DNA from: Nematostella vectensis
Taxonomy: Eukaryota > Cnidaria > Anthozoa > Actiniaria > Edwardsiidae
Reading direction: 5' to 3'
DNA: 64,000 nt
NCBI RefSeq assembly: GCF_932526225.1
Contig: NC_064044.1
Location: 10,782,906 to 10,846,905 of the forward strand
Shown here in pieces: positions 24,801-49,440 of this stretch (positions are counted from its first letter, which is position 1; each line of letters begins with the position of its first letter). Under the pieces are notes generated by a model. It saw only the letters and a list, made by a program, of their open reading frames with translations, had not been told where the DNA came from and did not search any database. A program made the position numbers and the translations under genes.

Positions 24801-27800
24801 TAGGAGAAGGTACATAAATGACGATGACAAAATGTGCATACAGTACACTGTGGAAGTCTACATCTGCTTATAAATTGACTATACTTATATAAGTGACTTG
24901 AATTCTTATATTCCAACAGGTTCCATACGATCATATAAAAAACATCCAATGCTCACAAAAGCAAAAGGCTCTAACACCAACACATTAAAGAGTCCTTGTC
25001 AGCCACACCTTTGTTATTGTTCTCAACCATTAATCTAAAGACAAATTTCCCCTCCTTTGAGCAGTTCCGGCTTAAAGGTGCTAATTGCCTACCCATAACA
25101 GCTCTGTGATTGACATTAGCTCCAATATATGGGGTTGTGTGAATAGTGCATTCAGTAGTTGTTACACAAGGTACAGTAGTTCGCCTTAGTATTCGTTATA
25201 AGCAAATCTTTTTTTTTTTTTTAGTATTTTAGAGTGCCTATTCTTTCCCTCCCACCCACCCGGTTGCAGAGAAGCTTTACTTGTCAAATTTTAGTTATTT
25301 TATCATTTTCATTAAGGCAAATAAACTTCTCTCTTGGACAAACGTGCAAGCAGTGTCTGTTCGATTTTGTTGTTGTTGTCACGGTTGGGGAATTACTGTA
25401 TGAGAAGAAATCTGAAAGAAACCACAAAATCTTATGGTTTGTTTACCGAATTCAAACAAAAATATTGCAACAGTTCCCTGAAATTAGCCGATGGAAATGG
25501 ATGCTTTTTCACACTTGGTACTTTGCTAGGATGACAAAATGGCGGCTGGCAGGTAATTTTAGAGGAGCCTCAACTTCAGGTTGTTGAAATGCATTGGCTC
25601 TTTAACAAACCTTGCTATTCCCAAGAAAAAATCTAAACTATTAAGATTTTTTTATATTTAGTGACAGAAAATGCCTTACTTAAAGCTGCCGAAGAACTGG
25701 AAGAGTGCCTGTTTGTCCCTGCCACAACCAAAATGGAACTTCTTAGAACATTTGACTGCAACACACCCGATGGATGCCCCAGACACATGACAATAGGAGC
25801 ATTTCTGGAATAAGAGAAAAGAATATAGACTTAGGTAAGCTAGAAATCCAGCCAGCACATATGTATGGAATAGAGGACTTGCGCTATGAGATTACGTAAC
25901 CTTTTTGGGTGGCAAATTCAATACAAAATTATCAAACAAAAAAACCTTGCCTTGACTGTTTGAGTACGATACTATAAAAGATAGCGTGACTCGTTCAAAT
26001 GCCATAATTTTGTTGTAACCCAAACAGTCATGTGATCTCTTAGCGCAAGTCCCCTATTGGGAAAGCAAGGGAGGCTGAGGGATGTCAAAATAATAATGGA
26101 CTGTATGTCAATGTGAAACTTGACAGTGATAAAGGATTGATTATTTCTTTAGGTGCTGCAGCCTTTTTTGTCTGACAATTTGATGCTTCTTTGCCATCCA
26201 TCTTGTTGCTTCACTTCTCTTCTACCTACACTCACCTAGCCCTTTATAGTACCTTCATTCACCTACCCATATAGTACCTTCATTCACCTACCCATATAGT
26301 ACCTTCATTCACCTACCCCTATAGTACCTTCATTCACCTACCCCTTATATTTCCTTCACCTAACCCTATAGTACCTTCACCTACCCCTTATTATACCTTC
26401 ACCTACCTTATTACTACAGTATTGTACTGTACAACACATGGGGACAGTTTGGTTGCTGTTTTGTTTATTAATTTCATCATAGTTTTGAATTGATGTTATG
26501 ACTACGTTGATGTCTCACAAATAGGCAAAGCAGTAAGAAACATCATCAACCAAAATAAATAACTCGTAATACCCCATTCTGCAAAACACTGTGGTCTTGC
26601 CAAACAGCATTACTCTAACTTCTTATCCCAATACTATGCTTTTCTTTTGTTGGATTATCAAACTTCCCCTTTTTGTCCTTCTGTGTTTGTATTGGTTTTT
26701 CTTGTTTTAGTCTAGTCTTTTTTGCATGTGTGTGTTATTACTTTTTGTTTTTGTTTTCTTTCAATATAAAATAATAAACAATTATTCCAAAAACTCAACA
26801 CACCTTGATTACAGTACCGCTCACGAACATAGGGACACTGTTCGCGAAACTTTCGCGAACAACGTTCGCGAAATTCGCGAACAGCGTTCGCGAAATTCGC
26901 GAACGACTTTCGCGAAATTCGCGAACATATAGACTGTTCGCGAACACGCTGTTCGCGAACAGATGCAAAATAAACGGTTTGACGAACGGTAACGTGTGAT
27001 CCAGGGCTTAATAACAGCTGGAACAGCGAGAAGCCATTTATTTGACAAAGACTTGTATTAGACAGAGAATTAGTTTGGGGAATGAATGCCGATCGCTTGA
27101 TATTCCTTGAAGATTTTCGAATGTGTGTTAACTGCTAGCGAATACTTTTAAACAGCGGGAAGCCATTTATTTGACAAAGCAAAGACTTGTACTAAACACG
27201 GGAGAATTAGTTTGAGGAGGGAATGCCGATCGCTTGATATTCTTCGAAGATTGTCGAATGTGTGTTAACTGCTAGCGAATACTTTGAAAAGCGGGAAGCC
27301 ATTTATTTGACAAAGCAAAGACTTGTACTAAACACGGGAGAATTAGTTTGAGGAGGGAATGCCGATCGCTTGATTTTCTTCGAAGATTTTCGAAATGTGT
27401 CAGAAAACTGCTAGCGTAGACTTAATAACAGCGGGAAGCCATTATTTGACAAAGACATGCAATAAACACGGGAGAATTAGTTTGAGGAAGGAATGCCGAT
27501 CGCTTGATATTCTTCGAAGATTTTCGAATGTGTGAAAACTGTTAGTAGTAGTCGTTTGTGTTCGAATACATGAGTCAGCGACAACATGCTCTACTATAAA
27601 TGTCTTCTTTTCGGGTTTTGTAGAATATCAAGCGATCGGCATTCCCACCTCAAACTTATTCTCCCGTGTCTAATACAAGTCTTTGTTAAAGAGATGGCTT
27701 TCCGATGTTCAAAATTCTTCGCTAGCAGTTTTCACACATTCGAAAATCTTCGAAGAATATCAAGCGATCGGCATTCCTTCCCCAAATTAATTATCCCGTG

Positions 27801-30800
27801 TGTAATACAAGTATTTGTTAAATAAATGGCTTCCCGCTGTTCAAAAGTATTCGCTAGCAGTTGTCACATTCGACAATCTTCGAAGAATATCGACATTCCT
27901 TCCCTCTTCGAGGCAAGCTTTTCAGAATAAACTAACTAACTTTTTTGCCTGTGTCTGCCCTCGTAAATCCACGATCGAATCCTTCGCATGCTTTGGCTTT
28001 CATCCGCCATCTTTATCGTCTTTATTTCTCAAACTTGTAAGTGTCTTGTCTTGATCGTCTACAAATAATTGAACTGAAGGCATATCAGACTATAACTGAA
28101 TTTGTTGTTTCTGATTTTAACGATAACCATAGCTCTCAGCTGACTTTTACACGAACAATTTATTTGAATGGCTTGCAGAACTCCCGTATGTATTTTAAGT
28201 GAGTATCAGTACTGTAAGTCTTCGGTTACACGGTACGAGTTCCCGTTTGTCAATCGGTTTGTCCCGGTCTGTTCGCGAACACTGTGTTCGCGAACATCAG
28301 CTGTTCGCGAACGGTGTTCGCGAATTTCGCGAACAATTTCGCGAACATATGTCCACATGTTCGAGAGCGGTACTGTAGTAACGCTATTTGTGGGTTGAGT
28401 AACCACTAATGTAAAATTGGAAAGAAATAAAAAAAAAGGAAAGGAAATGAAATGACCCAAACTTCCTAACTAGGGGGATTGCACCATGTTCCGATGTGCA
28501 CTCAAACATTTCTTTGCATCTCTGGTTGGCTTGTAAAGATCATGTCAATCAGATAGTATGTTTTTTTGCTTACCTTTCTTTGCTTACTTCACAAAACAGT
28601 GAACTCTGGTTGGCTTGTAAAGATCATGTCAATCAGACAGTACGTTTTTTTTGCTTACTTCACAAAACAGTGAACTCTGGTTGGCTTGTAAAGATCATCT
28701 CAATCAGATAGTACGTTTTTTTGCTTACCTTTCTTTTGCTTACTTCACAAAACAGTCAATGTGGTCCTACTAGTATATGTGTCACAGTAAAACAAGTTTC
28801 CAATTAAACAGACAGATTTGAACTATGTAAGGTTTTAACTGTATTGATCGTGAATCTATCCCTACTGTGTTTAGTATTTACCAGTCTCTTTGCCCTTCTC
28901 AGTTCAGTGTCAATATCCTTGCACAAGAAGCCATCAAAACCCTCATCATCTCCGCCATTTTGGGCCAGGCCAGAGGCAAACAACTGTAGAGAAATACAAA
29001 ATTAAACTCCTTGAAAATGGCACAAGAAGCACGGCCTGCAAGAATAGAACTGCATCAGTGTGCTTGCAATTATAAGCAGATATGAAACCATAATTTTTGT
29101 TTCCTAACTCATGTAATTGAACTGCTATTATGTGTTGTGTTGCCCAATCCCCTAAAATATGAAGTACCTGCTATAGATAGCAACTGGCTAGCTTACCAGA
29201 TCCCTTGTAGGATTTACACGTCAGTAGGGATTATCATGTTTCGTTATTGATGGATTTCCATATTCAAAGTGCTCCCATATGATCATTATTTGTGTTAACT
29301 CTTTTAAAAACTAATGAGAGTAATACAGTTATTCACAATATTACATAGGCCGACCTTGTTATCAATAAATTTTATAATGTTCAGCTTGTTTATAGGAAAT
29401 TTCCAAATGTTTTCACTCACCAAACAGTACTGATGAACGGTAATGTTTTCACCTTCTTTGGATAAAAACTTGCCGTATTTATCCTCATCATCAGCCGATG
29501 ACAAACAGAACACACAAGAGGTACTGTCACCTAGGAGAAGAAATACTTGCAGGACTCAGTCTTTATATATTTATTAACTTACAAGGGTAACTGCAATTCT
29601 GAGTAATCTGTGAATTCACCCTTAAGAATTTCAAACACCTAAATAAATGTCAGTCAAAAGACATGAGTTGTTTTCATTGATTGGCCTACACTTTGATGGC
29701 TTCCAAACCAGCCATGTCATTCAATATCGTATGAACAATCAGAGATTACAAAACATGTCCCATTACTGTTGAATCTGTTGTATTGCGACCGCATTTTCAA
29801 AACATGATTTGTTTTGGTTTTCTGTTCCGTCAGTAAAACTATTCTGAGCCAATCAGAATCTCGCTTTGAGCACTTCCCTGGCTATCCTCTAGACGAAAAC
29901 CAGACAGTGTCGCGACAGGAAGCCAGGCAACTGCACTAGGCGAGAGATGGCAAGAATCTGATTGGCTTAGAATAATTTGACTGGCGGAACACGGTTCGAT
30001 GGAAGTAATACGCAGGTTTTAGCAATTGATGACGACAGTTCAGAATATTTAAACCACAGTAAAATAAGTAAAAAAAATATATAGTCTGTTATAAATTAAC
30101 TGTCCCCACTGGATAGAAATATGAATGACATATACAGTTTACTGTATATAGCTGGAGCTTTGATTTGAAGCAACTGAAATGTTCGCAAGATTGTTAGCTT
30201 ACATGCAGGCTTTTGATAGTATTTATCCGAGAAAATTATACATTTATCAATACCATCTTAGTTTGCACAAGAAAACCAAAGGGGGAGGGTGATGGGATGG
30301 AATGTTCAACACAAACATGTTGGGCAATATCTGATAAACTCCCCTCTAACATAAACCAGCCTGCTAGCTTTTGCCTTGCCTAATATCACCAGTATTTGAA
30401 AAATAAGATTTTAAGATATAATACACCCTCCCCTTTTAATGTACAAATGAGAAAAAAGAGCAAATCCCTGGTGACTTGTTAGAGATTTTATGGCAAAGTG
30501 ATATCAATAACATGATTAGTAGAACAACCCAAGGTACTTAAACAATTTAAATAATTTAAGAACCTGCAAGGAAAGTTTATTCCAAGGAAAGTTTATTAAC
30601 CTGCAAGGAAAGTTTACTCCAAAACTTTTAATCCCGCTGTTCTGTCATGTACACATCGAATAAATTTAGCATCTTCGAAAAGATTCTATCGAACGATTCG
30701 AACTTCTAGTCCACCGCTCTTCAAGGAGAATTTTATGCGATTAATTACCCCCTATTACCTACTAAGATATATTAGCTTTTTTTCAAATAGAAGAAAACGT

Positions 30801-30999
30801 AATAAAACCTATAAACATTGATCGTAATTCATTTGTTTGTAGTGAGGTTCGCAAGCATGCTCTCGAACACGGTACTTTACAGCGTTATTATACCCCTAAA
30901 ATATATCTTCTACAAGATACCAGCGAAAAATATCTTCTAGGTTTCCTTACCTTTCACCGAGGAGCTGGCATTTTGTTGTTGGCATACTGTTTTTTCCAT
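18825..30999 (-). CDS. PHF7/G2E3-family zinc-finger protein with a long Ser-rich tail
   Basis: Exons in coding order on the minus strand: 30999-30951, 29530-29421, 28983-28882, 25804-25680, 24504-24336, 22991-22885, 22579-22466, 20850-18825. They total 2802 nt and encode 933 aa, with GT-AG junctions in agreeing phase. Exons 2-5 form an extended PHD domain: CVFC, then [25 protein letters not shown] and [10 protein letters not shown]. Exons 5-6 form a RING/PHD-like module: [28 protein letters not shown]. This is followed by [17 protein letters not shown], a family signature. Exons 7-8 hold a further PHD-like segment ([23 protein letters not shown]). Human PHF7 and G2E3 share this order and act as nuclear or chromatin ubiquitin ligases. 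G2E3 adds a HECT domain, which I do not see; instead exon 8 runs on for about 630 residues rich in Ser, Asp and Lys. The last exon could be spliced further; its C-terminal end is the least certain part. Confidence 0.83.
19497..19650 (-). repeat. In-frame 36-bp coding repeat in the tail of the PHF7/G2E3-like gene
   Basis: Four consecutive 36-bp units encode variants of [12 protein letters not shown]. The frame is kept and no unit contains a stop. The block lies in the low-complexity Ser/Arg/Asp region of the last exon. Confidence 0.75.
21548..22421. mobile_element. Non-autonomous element with about 85-bp terminal inverted repeats
   Basis: CAATAAACGTTGTC at the left end and the inverted copy at the right match for about 85 bases, through CCCATAC, GGTATGGGTAATATATG and TTGTTTCA. 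The interior has only a short Arg/Lys-rich frame (21663-21911) that I do not recognise. It lies in intron 7 of the PHF7-like gene. Confidence 0.75.
23082..23595. mobile_element. Non-autonomous inverted-repeat element
   Basis: Arms of about 80 bases, matching through ACAAAAGGTTGT, GACAAGCCC and GCATGGGTAAAAA, face each other. The interior (about 23375-23480) resembles 21175-21285, including AGAACTGCCATT. Exact ends are uncertain. Confidence 0.55.
25430..25553 (+). repeat. Dispersed repeat, copy 1 of 4
   Basis: Shares TTAGCCGATGGAAATGGATG and AAAATGGCGGC with copies near 47097-47325 and 54872-55062 (plus) and 57120-57355 (minus). The longer copies also share GTCGATCAACCAC and AAAATACAGCGGTT. 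Type of element unknown. Confidence 0.55.
26225..26410. repeat. 24-25-bp tandem repeat
   Basis: About seven degenerate units of CCTTCATTCACCTACCC plus TATAGTA. Intronic. Confidence 0.75.
26812..28375. mobile_element. Foldback-type DNA element with TTCGCGAA arrays at both ends
   Basis: Ends CAGTACCGCTC and inverted GAGCGGTACTG, flanked by TA on both sides. Behind the left end are ten TTCGCGAA octamers (26838-26962), several paired as GTTCGCGAAATTCGCGAAC; behind the right end are six (28268-28345). Inside the left arm are four direct copies of a unit of about 132 bp (about 27020-27545), from GCGGGAAGCCATTTATTTGA to TTCGAATGTGTG. About two and a half copies in opposite orientation follow (27615-27905). 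No coding capacity. It lies in intron 3 of the PHF7-like gene. Confidence 0.8.
28500..28760. repeat. Tandem repeat of about 80-85 bp, three copies
   Basis: Three copies of a unit containing TGGTTGGCTTGTAAAGATCA and CTTCACAAAACAGTGAA. Intronic. Confidence 0.75.
29824..29990. mobile_element. MITE with about 30-bp inverted ends
   Basis: GTTCCGTCAGTAAAACTATT and inverted GTTCCGCCAGTCAAATTATT continue to match through CTRAGCCAATCAGA. Non-coding; in intron 1 of the PHF7-like gene. Confidence 0.65.
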
Positions 31000-31401
31000 T
31001 TTCGTGCAGAAAAATTTCACATCGCTAAAAGCACTAGAAGGCCATTTTGGATTTACCTGATTTGAATGGTCACGTGACTAAACGGCCGTAGCTGTGCTTT
31101 GCCCTAGTCTCTCCCGGTCAAATTTTTCCCGCTCTTGGATTGCGCAAGCAAAAACCTGAAATTCTTATATTTTATCTTAGAATGTATTTGTTATTTAATC
31201 AAATGATGGCTACGATAAATGGCTGTCGTTATGATTATGACTTTGATGACAAAAGGTGTTGGTATTCATCGATCGACAGCTCTCTTAGTGCATGGCAATC
31301 ACAACTTCCCGTTACTTTTGTCAGAGATGATAGAGCTACCCAAAAGCAGTCATTCCTGCAGTGCATATCTTCATTTTTGGTAATCACGGCAGCCACTAAC
31401 A

Positions 31402-31521
31402 TGGGTACCAGAGCCTCCAGACTTCTCTCGCCCAGTGACGCTCGGCCAAACTGCCGAGACGAGCGAAGCAGTTTGGCCGAGTGTCACTGGGTGAGAGAAG
31501 TCTGGAAGCTCTGGTACCCAG
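31402..31521. mobile_element. Hairpin MITE with about 52-bp arms
   Basis: TGGGTACCAGAGCCTCCAGA faces TCTGGAAGCTCTGGTACCCA. The arms also include CGGCCAAACTGC and GCAGTTTGGCCG around a short loop. This near-perfect palindrome explains most of the local open frame. Confidence 0.8.
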
Positions 31522-31606
31522 GGAAGGCGGCCACATCACGTCACGTGTTCATGACGCCAAGCTCCCATGTGTATAACTTTTCACGTGATAACGCCAACAT
31601 TGTTTG

Positions 31607-31742
31607 CAGGGGCGTGGCCAGGGAGGCCTAGCCCCCCCACCCCCCCCCCCCCCCCATCCTTTTAGCAGCCAAAAATACAGGAGAAAATGCCTTGAAAGTC
31701 CCTTTTGGGCCCCTTCTTGTTAAAAATCCTGGCTATGCCGCT
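31607..31742. mobile_element. Small CAGGGGC-type MITE
   Basis: CAGGGGCGTGGCCAGG at the left and inverted CAGCGGCATAGCCAGG at the right. A C run lies inside. A related half-copy (CAGGGGCATAGCTAG) starts near 31884. Confidence 0.55.
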
Positions 31743-32475
31743 GATTTGGCTTGCAGTGCGATCGGTCGCATTCCTTCCAAGATCGGAGTTAAAACCATAC
31801 TCCTCTATTTTTTGCAAAGTATACGGGATCCAAAGAGCGTAACCGTATTCCATTCATTATTGCCTTTATTGTCTCAATTTTCAGGGGCATAGCTAGAATT
31901 TCTCCTTGGGGGGGGGGGGGGGGGGGGGAGGGAGGCAAGATTCCCTCGATGAGTGTCGTCAACACACATCACGTGGCTTCAGGACACTCGACTGGAAAGT
32001 CCGTAGGACAGCCCATCCACTCAAATTCTTGGCTACGGGTCTGGGTTTGCTATAAAGATATGAATGCACTCACGTCCAAGGACAGGAAGTCCCGGGTTTA
32101 TGAGCTTGAGAACTTTGTTAACCCGGCAAAAAATATTCTATCTTGGGGAGAGGGTAGGGAGAAAATTGCTTATGAGTTTACAACGGTGTATATTCTTTTC
32201 TGTCGGCACAAATGTGTATAGCACGTGACAGAAAGCAGCGTTATGGTCTTGTAGTGACTATCATTTTCATTTCTTTTTCTTTTTTATCATTTCTCTTTTT
32301 TTCTCCCTATTTATGTTTTCTCCCATCATCTTCCCTCCCCCCGAAAGGATGAGTTCTTGAATTACACGATATACATTTCACGATACTTCTTTAAAGCCGC
32401 GATACAGCCTTCAGATCCCCAGAAACGCCCAGAAACAGTTCGGAGCAGAATTCCGCGAAGAAAGGTGCAGTGAAA

Positions 32476-45651
<13,176 letters not shown>

Positions 45652-47422
45652 AAAGACGCCCGAGTGATATCCCTCTGTCATTATACAAGTACGCATGAAC
45701 TGATAGTCTCTAGTTTTGTAAATAATTTTTTTTGAATCTGATAAAAAGAGATAACATGGCAACATAAACATGAAGTTATACTTTTACGTGTGATTTTTTT
45801 TATACTCATAGGCGTTCTCAAAATTTCGTACTCGCCTTGATTTGTATCTTATTTTATTATTTCTTTATTATGATATTTCTAGAATAAGATAGGCGGCCTA
45901 AGGGCTTACATAGCATTTTCATAGGGCTATGAAATTTCTAATGATGAAATACCGACCTATGAAATATGATTAACTTGACACACTATGAATATGATTTACT
46001 TGACACACTATGAAATAACCCTCTACTGTGAAGTATGAAATTCAAAACACAAGTAATATATGGCAGGCCCGTACCAAGGGTGGTCACTCGAATATGTCAT
46101 AAATCTATAAATCAGACTTTTTTGTAGCCAAATCCGACAATAAACCCGTCACGTGGAAATACTGCAATGGCATAAAAAAATCCCTTTGGGGGGGGGGGGT
46201 GATCAGATGTTTATCACAAAACTCCCCCCTCCCCGGAAAAATTAGGTCCCCCCCCCGCCCGAAGGAAAATTCCTGGGTACGTGTATAGTATGGAATAAAG
46301 TTACACTATGATATACCTATGAAATATGATTGACTTGACACACTATTAAATAACCCTCTACTGTGAAGTATGAAATTCAAAACATATATATGGATTAGTA
46401 TAAAATACTAAGTTACACTATGTTATGCACATGATGTCTGGTAGAAGACAGCGTCTCGGTACCATACGCGGACGCACGGAAACCACCGCTGCTGGAATCG
46501 GAGCCTAGGTTAGCGTGTAGCATGAAACGGCTACTATTTTGAGTTGTACATACACCGATACATGTATTGTTCTTTTTAAAGCAATCAATGCGAAGGAACC
46601 GTTTAAGAATACATGAAAGACGCGGGCGATGCGACTCTGAGGTCCGCTATCTTATTAATTTGCCTTTCATTTGCCTTTTTCACATTAGCGAGCCAGTAAC
46701 CATAGATGACATAGCCAACCAATCCGTATGGACTTTCAAGGGTAGTTTTAAAGGGGGCAGTTTTAAAGGGGCAGTTGCACAGTGGAAGAATAAATACAGA
46801 TAATTCGGTATTTTATTCCTTTTTTTTTTTTGCTAAATGCGTACAAGTGCTCTCAATTTTGACCCTAAGGACAAGTACAGTTTTGCTTGTTAGCCCACGG
46901 AATTTAAAACCTGGATAAGCCATGAAAAGCAAGACTGTTCTGCAAAAGGAAGCTCACCTCAAACCTTTCTCTAGAGTTACCCCATAGTCCAGTTCTTACC
47001 TCCCTTTGATCGACCATAAGTGAACGGGCCACAGACTTCATCTCACGTGAGAAGGGGTGTTAGCTACGCGCCTGGCGGCTGACTACAAGTCTAAAAGAAC
47101 GTCGATCAACCACTTCTTTGTTATCGTTTATAACTGAAAATACAGCGGTTAATTTGCAAGAAAACATCTAAATAATTATCTATGCTTTAAATTTTTAAAA
47201 TACTTTATTAATGGTATTTGATTTAATTTTTCCAGTTACTTTCTTGAATTAGCCGAAGGAAATGGGTTCTTTGAGTTACTCGGTATTCTGCTGGAGTTAA
47301 GTAGCGGCGTGATTGGCCTTCTTTTAAAAACGTTGGTTCCTATCTTTAGCTCATTTTAGCCTGCAGTAATCCAACGTAGTCCAGCTTATAGTTCAACCCC
47401 ACTTTAATACGAGGAGTTCATG
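45652..47422. other. Convergent intergenic region, lectin gene / Kv gene
   Basis: No gene seen. It holds a direct repeat (about 45945-46040 and 46310-46385) containing CCTCTACTGTGAAGTATGAA, the CAGGCC-type element between the copies, and dispersed repeat copy 2 of 4 at about 47097-47325. Confidence 0.5.
46064..46288. mobile_element. Degenerate CAGGCC-family MITE
   Basis: Left end CAGGCCCGTACCAAGG and right end CCTGGGTACGTGTATAG resemble the 10569-10900 element. TATGG lies on both sides. Confidence 0.6.
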
Positions 47423-47423
47423 A

Positions 47424-47441
47424 TTTATTAATTCATTTATT
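47424..47441 (-). terminator. Poly(A) signals of the Kv channel gene
   Basis: Two AATAAA hexamers on the minus strand (47424-47429 and 47436-47441) lie 80-100 bases after the channel stop codon. Confidence 0.5.
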
Positions 47442-47522
47442 CAAAAAGGGCACTGCCACTACAATCAAACAAATAATTTCCTTTGAATACCCTGAAATCT
47501 GTATGTGGCTAAATAACAAATA

Positions 47523-48926
47523 TCACACCGTAAATTCCACTGTAATATGTTCAACTCTCTTACTTATCATACCAGCTGCCGAGTTATCTTCAGAATTGAT
47601 TCTATCGGTATCCTTGTTGCTATTTTTCGGCTTTTTTTTATCGCTTAATGAGTACATCTCCTCAAAATGCGATAACAGTACGGGCGTGGGAAAGCAGAAG
47701 AGAATCACTATCCCGGACACCGCGCAAATAGCACCCACTAGTCTTCCCAGGGGGCCTTTCGGCACCTGGTCCCCGTACCCTACCGTTGTCATGGTAACAA
47801 CAGACCACCAAAACGCATCCGGGATACTTTTGAAATCGCTATCTTTGATGCCGTTTTCGACGTAGTAAACAATGCTTGAAAATAGAATTATGTTGATTAT
47901 TAGAACGGCTAGGATGGAGGGTAGATCTCCTCCGCTGAGAACAAGAGTCTTAGCGAGAAGCTTGAGTCCACGACTGTAACGAGACAGCTTTAATACCCGG
48001 ATCACCCGGAAGAGACGAACAATACGCAAGACAGGGAACCCAGCGATTATGTTGTTCTGAGCAAGCAAGGTTATGTAGAATGGGATTATTGCTAGAAAGT
48101 CCACCAAACCCATGGCGGATTTCATAAACTTGCATCTAACCGGCGCGCAAATAACTCTTATAAGATACTCTAATGTGAACCACGTGACGTACACGGCCTC
48201 TATAGTACTCCAAAATTCCACTTGCTCTCCTTTGATAATGCAGTTTGATTGTGTCGCATTCTTTACCTCGATAAAGGATTCATTCAATGCTGAATTCGTG
48301 TTGTTTGCTACCGAATCACAAATGTTCGTAAAGTTGTACCCAATTGATTCAATTGTCTCCATACAGAACGTCACAGTAGATACAACAATCACGAAAACGG
48401 AGAAATTCGCTAAAAAACTCGCACATCGCGACGAGTGCGGAAACTCGAAGAGAAGCCATAGTTTCCGTTTTATTGCGTGATCAGGAAGAAGAATAGGTTG
48501 CGGAGGCTCTACAATAGGTTCCAAGTCTTTTTTTAGTTTCTCCACCGCCTGGTGGAGCTGGAAGAACTTCACCTCCTTCAAAAACAACTCCTTCGAGACA
48601 TCCCCAGGGCAGGCTAGGATTCCATGCGACTGGTAGAAAAATAGAATAGAATTGAATAATGATTTGTCCCTGTCAAAACAGTACTCGCCGCTGTTCGGGT
48701 CCAGGTAACGGACTCGTTTTTGTGGGCATCCCAGAAGCGTTTGCGGGTACTGAGCTAGGGTTTCCTCGTAGGTCTCAAACACCATACCGCTGACATTGAT
48801 CTTTATGCGCGCGCAGCCTAGTCGACTCGTCGGGCGGATGTATTTCTCGACTTCCTCGCCTCGGCTGAACCGGCTTTCACTCCGATCCCGAGTAGCTGCA
48901 GCTGTTGCAAAGCCTGCCGCTTGCAT
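47523..48926 (-). CDS. Shaker-type (Kv1-like) voltage-gated potassium channel subunit, single exon
   Basis: One uninterrupted 467-aa frame. T1 tetramerisation domain at about residues 38-125 (IKINVSGMVFETYEETLAQ, LDPNSGEYCFDRD), close to Kv1 type. S1 is at about 171-190 and S2 at 243-262, with several N-glycosylation sequons in the S1-S2 loop. S3 is at about 272-288. S4 is at 301-316, with charges every third residue (R301, R304, R307, R310, K313, R316). S5 is at about 337-357. The selectivity filter TTVGYGD is at 380-386 and S6 at about 398-420. The S6 bend, PVP in Kv1, is PTP here (413-415), preceded by CF rather than AL. The C terminus is short, ending VEFTV. Key sensor and filter residues are intact, so it should be a real channel subunit; whether it conducts alone or needs partners is unknown. 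Intronless Shaker genes are common in cnidarians. Confidence 0.95.
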   Translation of the reverse strand: MQAAGFATAAATRDRSESRFSRGEEVEKYIRPTSRLGCARIKINVSGMVFETYEETLAQYPQTLLGCPQKRVRYLDPNSGEYCFDRDKSLFNSILFFYQSHGILACPGDVSKELFLKEVKFFQLHQAVEKLKKDLEPIVEPPQPILLPDHAIKRKLWLLFEFPHSSRCASFLANFSVFVIVVSTVTFCMETIESIGYNFTNICDSVANNTNSALNESFIEVKNATQSNCIIKGEQVEFWSTIEAVYVTWFTLEYLIRVICAPVRCKFMKSAMGLVDFLAIIPFYITLLAQNNIIAGFPVLRIVRLFRVIRVLKLSRYSRGLKLLAKTLVLSGGDLPSILAVLIINIILFSSIVYYVENGIKDSDFKSIPDAFWWSVVTMTTVGYGDQVPKGPLGRLVGAICAVSGIVILFCFPTPVLLSHFEEMYSLSDKKKPKNSNKDTDRINSEDNSAAGMISKRVEHITVEFTV

Positions 48927-48961
48927 GATAACGAGGCTCTATGTTGAACACTCTGCCTTAG

Positions 48962-49181
48962 TCACAAGCGTTCTGGGTTTCCTGTGGAGGGTGGGATATG
49001 TGACGTCACATGTGAGTTCGTCCCAGACCTCCCTCCACTTTCGTGCTCTATGTTGAAAGCTTTGCTGCCCTCTGTGAAGAAAATGATAGATGTTTCTAGT
49101 TACTCCCTAGCGTTCTGGGTTTCCTGTGGTGGGCAAGAGATGTGACGTCACATGTGAGCTCTTCTACCCTCGTACTCTCAT
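48962..49181. promoter_or_regulatory. Duplicated upstream segment of the Kv gene with two CRE palindromes
   Basis: Two related copies begin at about 48968 and 49108 (TTCTGGGTTTCCTGTGG, then TGTGACGTCACATGTGAG). Each contains a full CRE palindrome TGACGTCA, at 49001-49008 and 49143-49150. These lie about 75 and 217 bases upstream of the channel start codon. CREB/ATF binding is inferred from the motif only. Confidence 0.5.
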
Positions 49182-49389
49182 GTACCCCCTTGAATTATAT
49201 GATTTAGGTAAGAATACCTTTTCATTTTGCTCCATGGCTGCGATGAGGTTGCTCACTCTAAAAATAATAAAATAAAAATCAATCTACATGTATAAACAAA
49301 TTGCGTATTGGCTCTAATAAGTACACCAAGGAAATATAGGAATAGCTACAAAAAGCCCAAGCTATCGTCGTCTTGTACCAGAACAATAA

Positions 49390-49440
49390 ATACAATACAC
49401 AAAAAAACTGGAATTCGACTCTGCCAGTTTATGGTGTATT
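49390..49440. repeat. Short terminal fragment shared with 58640-58760 and 61798-61860
   Basis: AACTGGAATTCGACTCTGCC is shared among the three sites. The other two add AAGACTTCTTCAGGGCAG or its reverse complement. It resembles end fragments of Penelope-like elements. Confidence 0.4.

Larger units (their letters stand above)
31000..32475. other. Divergent intergenic region, PHF7-like gene / lectin gene
   Basis: A 1.5-kb spacer between head-to-head start codons. Near its left end is a YY1-like stretch (CCAAAATGGCC on the minus strand, about 31040). The rest is largely repeat-derived: a hairpin element at 31402-31521, a small inverted-repeat element at about 31607-31742 with a C run, and a G run at about 31908-31929 next to a related half-element. 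I see no convincing gene. Confidence 0.5.

Noticed and set aside
31140-31631. 163-codon open frame upstream of the lectin gene
   Set aside because: Its second half is the hairpin element at 31402-31521, and its first half resembles nothing known.
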